Source: DATKKX01 sp035542775 (lineage in GTDB: Bacteria > Planctomycetota > Phycisphaerae > UBA1845 > UTPLA1). Taken from it: DNA of 10,403 nucleotides. The translations under genes and the position numbers were made by a program. The DNA lies in contig DATKKX010000184.1 of assembly GCA_035542775.1 (NCBI GenBank), positions 1-10,403 of the forward strand, given 5' to 3'. This document shows positions 7,072 to 10,403 of the stretch, piece by piece. The notes under the pieces are model-generated. The model made no database searches, was not told the origin of the DNA, and worked only from the letters and a program-made list of their open reading frames with translations. Numbering within the stretch: position 1 is the stretch's first letter; the number at the start of each line of letters is the position of its first letter.

Positions 7072-7159
7072 TCTCCGCTCTCTGTCGGGAGGGCGGTCGG
7101 AACCCGCGGTGGCAGGTTGGGGCGGTGATCGGTCCCGGGCCATGGAATGCTGGTGGGAG

Positions 7160-8239
7160 TCAATTCTGCCCGGATGCGACCGGGGCCACCCGATGGCGGA
7201 GAATGTGCAGCAGCAGGGCGGGGATTTCGGCGGGGGCGGCGGTGTGCTGCACCGCGCCGATCTCCGCGGCGACTTTGGGCATGCCGAAGACGACACAGCT
7301 TCGCTGGTCTTGGGCAATCGTGATCGCTCCGGCCCGTCGCATGCGGAGGAGACCTTGGGCCCCGTCGTTGCCCATGCCGGTGAGCAGGATGCCGACGGTG
7401 TGAACGCCCGAAAGCTGTGCAAATGAGTCGAAGAGAACGTCCACGCTGGGACAATGCCGGTTGACCAGTTGGTTCGTCCCGTGGGCGATCCGCCATCTCC
7501 CGCCGGATGCATGGACAGTCATCTGCACGCCGCCGCGAGCCACGAAGGCCCTGCCCGGGACAAGGATGTCCCCGTCAACCGCTTCCGTTACCGTCAGTCG
7601 GCTGAAGTGGTCCAGGCGCCCGGCAAAGGAATTGGTGAAGCCCTCGGGCATATGCTGCACGATGGCCACGGCCGGAAAGTCGGCAGGAACGTGGGATAAC
7701 AGGGACTTGATGGCCTCGGTGCCGCCGGTGGATGCACCCACGGCGATCAGGTAACGGGCGGGGTCGAGCCCGGCCTCGCGGAACTGCAGCGGCTTGGCCA
7801 CGGTCGGTAGGATCGGCGGGGGCCTTTGGATGGCGACGGCGGCGGCCAAGACCTTCTCGACCAGTTCGGTGCCGAGCTGGTGAATGGCGCGGCGGTCTCC
7901 AGCCATCGGCTTTGCGACGACGTCGACCGCGCCCAGCTCGACGGCCTTCAAGCCGACCTGGCTGTGGGACGTCTTCGAGTCGCAGCACATGATCACCGGG
8001 ACGGGGTAGTTGGCCATGAGCTTGCTGAGGAAGGTCAAGCCGTCCATTCGCGGCAGCTCGCTGTCCAGGATGATGACATCGGGTCGAAAGGCGATGATGA
8101 GTTCCTGCGCCTCGAAGGGGTCCTTGGCGCTGCCGACCACGGTGATTCTCTTGGCCTTGGCCAGGGCCAGCGAGAGCGTGGAGCGGACCAGCGGCGAGTC
8201 GTCAACGATGAGGACTTTGATGGGGCCCGTCAGTTTCAC
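7160..8239 (-). CDS. cheB: CheB, chemotaxis response regulator and receptor methylesterase/deamidase
   Basis: CheB removes methyl groups from chemoreceptor glutamates, and deamidates glutamines, once phosphorylated by CheA; this resets receptor sensitivity. The 359-residue protein has an N-terminal receiver domain with Asp13/Asp14 (IVDDS), phospho-acceptor Asp59 (ILDSELPRMDG) and Lys110 (AKP), a linker of about 40 residues, and a C-terminal methylesterase domain. The catalytic triad is Ser170 (VGASTGGT), His196 (VQHMPEG) and Asp292 (LLTGMGNDGAQGL), each six residues beyond its counterpart in the enteric enzyme. The start is a GTG at 8239, one base after the cheR TGA (TGAcGTG), so translation is surely coupled. 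It is the last gene of the cluster. No key residue is missing. Confidence 0.96.
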   Translation of the reverse strand: MKLTGPIKVLIVDDSPLVRSTLSLALAKAKRITVVGSAKDPFEAQELIIAFRPDVIILDSELPRMDGLTFLSKLMANYPVPVIMCCDSKTSHSQVGLKAVELGAVDVVAKPMAGDRRAIHQLGTELVEKVLAAAVAIQRPPPILPTVAKPLQFREAGLDPARYLIAVGASTGGTEAIKSLLSHVPADFPAVAIVQHMPEGFTNSFAGRLDHFSRLTVTEAVDGDILVPGRAFVARGGVQMTVHASGGRWRIAHGTNQLVNRHCPSVDVLFDSFAQLSGVHTVGILLTGMGNDGAQGLLRMRRAGAITIAQDQRSCVVFGMPKVAAEIGAVQHTAAPAEIPALLLHILRHRVAPVASGQN

Positions 8240-8240
8240 G

Positions 8241-9083
8241 TCATTCTTTCCGGTACACGGTCGGTTCCACGTAGGAGAGCGGATGCTGCAGGCCGTTCAG
8301 GCTCTCGGAGTGACCGATCATCAGGTATCCTCCGCTGAGCAGATGATCGGCGAACTTCCTGACCAGGGTCTCCTGAGTGCTTCGGTCGAAGTAGATCATG
8401 ACGTTGCGGCAGAAGATGACGTGGAAGCCGTGGCGGAAGGGGAACCTCTCGTTCATCAGGTTGAAGCGCGAAAACTTGATCGCTTCCCGAAGCTCGGGCA
8501 CCACCTGAAGGTATGGTTGGTCGCCGTCCTTGACCTTCTGCAGATAGCGGTTTTTGTATTCCGGTGGTACGGTGCCCACGCGGTGGGCCTCGAAGAGCCC
8601 GAGCCTGGCCCGGCTGAGCATCTGAACGGAGAGATCCGTCGCCAGGATCCGCAGGCTCATGGCCGGATGGGCGGCAAGGATAGCGTGGGTGACCATGCCG
8701 AGGGAGTAAGGTTCCTCGCCGCTGGAGCAACCGGCGCTCCAGATGCGCAGTGAGTTGCTGCTTGCCCGCCATTTCCTGTCTTCCACCCAGCCCTTCACGA
8801 TCTCGTGCAGCAGCTTGAAGTGCCTCATTTCGCGGAACAGATGGGTGGTGTTGGTGGAGATGGCATCCAACAGTCTGCACAGCTCCTCGCCGGTCTGGTC
8901 CCGCTCTACGTGGTCATAGTAGGCGCGAAACGACGGGAAACTGCCGCTCCGAACCCGTTTGCCAAGCCTGGCCCGCACCAACTGCATCTTCTGGTCGCCG
9001 AGGTTGATGCCGCTTTTGGCGTACACCAGACGGCGGAAGAGTTCGTATTCCTCGCGGGTCAGATCCTTGGTTTCGACTGGCAT
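8241..9083 (-). CDS. cheR: CheR, SAM-dependent chemoreceptor glutamate methyltransferase
   Basis: CheR transfers methyl groups from S-adenosylmethionine to glutamates on methyl-accepting chemotaxis proteins, opposing CheB. The 280-residue protein has a helical N-terminal domain (about 1-75), the ISTNTTHLFRE segment (75-85) and the SAM-binding AGCSSGEEPYS (117-127). LATD (147-150), RNVMIYFD (226-233) and GHSESL (257-262) complete the Rossmann-type core. The ATG at 9083 is chosen because AGGAGGG (9089-9095) lies 5 bases upstream. An in-frame TTG at 9110 would add nine basic residues and overlap the preceding stop. The gene begins 23 bases after the CheX-like gene and ends one base before the cheB start. 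Confidence 0.96.
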   Translation of the reverse strand: MPVETKDLTREEYELFRRLVYAKSGINLGDQKMQLVRARLGKRVRSGSFPSFRAYYDHVERDQTGEELCRLLDAISTNTTHLFREMRHFKLLHEIVKGWVEDRKWRASSNSLRIWSAGCSSGEEPYSLGMVTHAILAAHPAMSLRILATDLSVQMLSRARLGLFEAHRVGTVPPEYKNRYLQKVKDGDQPYLQVVPELREAIKFSRFNLMNERFPFRHGFHVIFCRNVMIYFDRSTQETLVRKFADHLLSGGYLMIGHSESLNGLQHPLSYVEPTVYRKE

Positions 9084-9106
9084 CGGATCCCTCCTGCGGC
9101 GGCCGC

Positions 9107-9580
9107 TCAATCCGTGAGAGCGTTCTCGCCCGCCGGCAGATAGGAGAGCTGAACCAGGAAGCCGTCGACCGACAGTGTGGAGGAATCAACTCCGTTGTCG
9201 GCCCGAAGGTCCGGCGTTTCGGCCAATTCGGTGATTTCCGGGATGGTCAGGTTGAAAATGCTCTCACTGCCGTGGAGCGCGGTCACGAACTGGCCGCAGA
9301 CGATGTTCATGAACTCCTTGACGGCGTCCCGGGCCTTGGCTCCGGCTTCCGCGTCGCGGAGGTCGACGCCCAGGAGGTTGGATGCCAGGAGAACGGAGAA
9401 GTCCGTCGTGCAACGGAAACGGAGCGTGCCGTTGACCGGGCCCTGATACGAGATCACGGTCTCCAGCCAGGCGTCGGTGGAGGATGGATTGACCTGCTCT
9501 TCATCCGTGAACATGAAGGCCAGGTTGGCCAGAACCTCAGAAAAGATCGTTGTCAGCGTTGCCGATGTTTGCTGCTGCAT
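9107..9580 (-). CDS. cheX: CheX/CheC-like CheY-phosphate phosphatase
   Basis: This 157-residue protein probably speeds dephosphorylation of CheY, ending the motor signal in bacteria that lack CheZ. The family signature D/S-x3-E-x2-N is present as Asp85-AVK-Glu89-FM-Asn92, followed by IVCGQF. Pro114 lies 22 residues after Asn92, close to the spacing known for CheC/FliY/CheX. Glu89 and Asn92 would be the catalytic pair. An N-terminal helix (about 8-22) precedes the first strands. Only one intact motif is seen, which favours CheX over the usual two-motif CheC. The ATG at 9580 keeps the first helix and makes the gene overlap cheY by 44 bases. The next Met, at 9514, would avoid the overlap but delete that helix. 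CheX rather than another CheC-like protein is inferred. Confidence 0.8.
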   Translation of the reverse strand: MQQQTSATLTTIFSEVLANLAFMFTDEEQVNPSSTDAWLETVISYQGPVNGTLRFRCTTDFSVLLASNLLGVDLRDAEAGAKARDAVKEFMNIVCGQFVTALHGSESIFNLTIPEITELAETPDLRADNGVDSSTLSVDGFLVQLSYLPAGENALTD

Positions 9581-9962
9581 TGTCCTTGACTCCCAACAGA
9601 GGTTTGAGCACGTCGCGGAGCTGCTCGGGCTGGAACGGCTTGCGGACGTAGCCAAAGGCGCCGATGTTCTGCAGTTGAGCGATCCGCTCGCGACTTCCCT
9701 CCGTCGACACGATGACGATGGGGATGTCGCGGAGGCGCTCGTTCTGCTTCATGCGCGTCAAAAGCTGAATCCCGTTCATCGTGGGCATGTTGATGTCTAC
9801 GAGAAGGACGGTGACGGGATGGTCGTTCAGTTGCGCCAGAGCCTGGATGCCGTTGGACGCCTCGAAGACCTCTCCGACGTCCAGTCCGGCCATCTCCATG
9901 GTCCGTCTGACCATCTGGCGGATGGTTGCTGAATCATCAACGATCAAAACATCTCGAGGCAT
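9537..9962 (-). CDS. cheY: CheY-like single-domain response regulator
   Basis: This 141-residue protein consists of one receiver domain with no output domain. It carries the acidic pair Asp9/Asp10 (LIVDDSATIRQ), phospho-acceptor Asp56 (LLVDINMPTMNG), the switch Thr87 (VSTEG) and Lys108 (VRKPF), all as in chemotaxis CheY. Residues about 125-141 form a short polar tail rich in Asn and Asp. It would accept phosphate from CheA, which is not in the window, and act on the flagellar motor or another target. The ATG at 9962 has AGGAG 7 bases upstream, inside the stop of the HDOD gene (TAGGAG). Its 3' end overlaps the CheX-like gene, its likely phosphatase, which suggests the two are made together. 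Confidence 0.92.
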   Translation of the reverse strand: MPRDVLIVDDSATIRQMVRRTMEMAGLDVGEVFEASNGIQALAQLNDHPVTVLLVDINMPTMNGIQLLTRMKQNERLRDIPIVIVSTEGSRERIAQLQNIGAFGYVRKPFQPEQLRDVLKPLLGVKDNAAANIGNADNDLF

Positions 9963-9969
9963 CGTATTG

Positions 9970-9974
9970 CTCCT
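9970..9974 (-). promoter_or_regulatory. Shine-Dalgarno of cheY overlapping the HDOD stop codon
   Basis: On the minus strand the HDOD stop TAG and the AGGAG of cheY share bases (TAGGAG), 7 bases before the cheY ATG. Ribosomes finishing the HDOD protein end on the cheY initiation site, so translation of the two genes is probably coupled. Confidence 0.75.
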
Positions 9975-10403
9975 ACGTGCGGGCGGCCATGGTGGGCCGC
10001 CGGCCGGCGTCCGCGTCGGCGAACAACTGTTCGACTCGCTTGAGGTCGGTCAGGGTCGTGGCCCCGATCACCTCCAGGTCGCTTTCCCGGAGCGAGTTGC
10101 GGCGCACGACTTCTTCACTGGCCCGGTGGTACAAGCCGTCTTCTCCCAGCCCGATGCCCAACAGGAGGCAGATGCAGTTGGCCAAGTACACGACATCCAC
10201 CAGCGTGTTGGCCGGCTCCAGACTCTCCGGCTCGTGGTGATAGCGGATGCACTGGATGATCGGCTCCGGCAGCTTCCACATCTCGCCGATCTTGGCGCCG
10301 ATTTCCTGGTGCGAAAATCCCAGGACTTGGCATTCCGCTTCCGAGAAGGCCAGGTGCTCCTCGTTGACCCGGCGGACGATTTCGGTGAACTCCTCGGCGA
10401 CGT
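9973..10403 (-). CDS. HDOD-domain signalling protein, C-terminal part (5' end outside the window)
   Basis: The last 142 codons are visible, entering from the right edge in frame at 10401 and ending at a TAG at 9973-9975. The stretch reads VLGFSHQEIGAKIGEMWKLP, then IIQCIRYHHEPE, then VDVVYLANCICLLLGIG, then a basic and acidic helix ending near RVEQLFADADAG. This is the second half of the HDOD fold, an HD-related domain that lacks the full catalytic HD pair and usually acts as a non-enzymatic signalling module. HDOD proteins often sit beside chemotaxis or cyclic-di-GMP genes, but their biochemical role is usually unknown. It leads directly into cheY with a 10-base gap. I cannot see whether other domains, such as a receiver or EAL domain, lie upstream. 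Confidence 0.85.
   Translation of the reverse strand, partial: VAEEFTEIVRRVNEEHLAFSEAECQVLGFSHQEIGAKIGEMWKLPEPIIQCIRYHHEPESLEPANTLVDVVYLANCICLLLGIGLGEDGLYHRASEEVVRRNSLRESDLEVIGATTLTDLKRVEQLFADADAGRRPTMAART

Larger units (their letters stand above)
6791..7159. other. 369-bp gap between dnaE and cheB: no supportable gene
   Basis: The gap must hold the 5' leader of dnaE and the 3' end of the cheB transcript. Apart from the dnaE Shine-Dalgarno I see no convincing minus-strand -35/-10 pair and no T-run terminator. One hairpin is visible: GCCGCCC (7047-7053) against GGGCGGC (7065-7071). Open frames here run into coding genes on the other strand or lack family resemblance. dnaE may have its own weak promoter here or be read from upstream. 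Confidence 0.5.

Noticed and set aside
7030..7128. Possible 32-residue peptide on the + strand starting just after GGAGGA
   Set aside because: The purine run touches the ATG, leaving no spacer. The peptide has no recognisable features and no promoter is seen.
6965..7426. Open frame of 153 codons on the + strand crossing the dnaE-cheB gap
   Set aside because: More than half of it is antisense to the 3' end of cheB, including the methylesterase core. No family resemblance is seen.

Overview
The window looks like a high-GC bacterial chromosome carrying flagellar and chemotaxis genes. The style of DnaE, the CheX-like protein and the HDOD-CheY-CheX-CheR-CheB order would fit a Planctomycetota-type (PVC group) genome. 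That placement is inferred from protein style only; there is no rRNA here to confirm it. I see no tRNA, rRNA, CRISPR array, insertion sequence or prophage, and no sign of recent transfer.

Layout. (1) Bases 2-190, + strand: the C-terminal end of a FlgM-like anti-sigma-28 factor, followed by two hairpins, the second a textbook intrinsic terminator. (2) Bases 349-3135, + strand: a metal-uptake ABC operon of the ZnuA/TroA class. It encodes a substrate-binding lipoprotein, an ATPase and an ABC-3 family permease. The genes overlap by 8 nt at both junctions. They sit behind a promoter that contains a perfect 8-3-8 inverted repeat, the likely operator. (3) Bases 3215-6790, - strand and convergent with the operon: dnaE, the replicative DNA polymerase III alpha subunit. 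Its PHP domain keeps all the metal ligands, so it may proofread itself. (4) Bases 6791-7159: a 369-bp gap with no supportable gene. (5) Bases 7160-10403, - strand: a tightly packed signalling cluster transcribed in the order HDOD protein (partial) - CheY - CheX-like phosphatase - CheR - CheB.

How the genes work together. CheR and CheB would methylate and demethylate chemoreceptors. CheY would carry the phosphoryl signal to its target, usually the flagellar motor, and the CheX-like protein would switch CheY off. CheA, CheW and receptors are not in the window. FlgM at the left edge is consistent with a motility neighbourhood, into which the metal transporter and dnaE are interleaved. Nothing here amounts to a clearly undescribed system. 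The most interesting non-coding signal is the palindromic operator of the metal-uptake operon, whose half-site order differs from classical Zur boxes.
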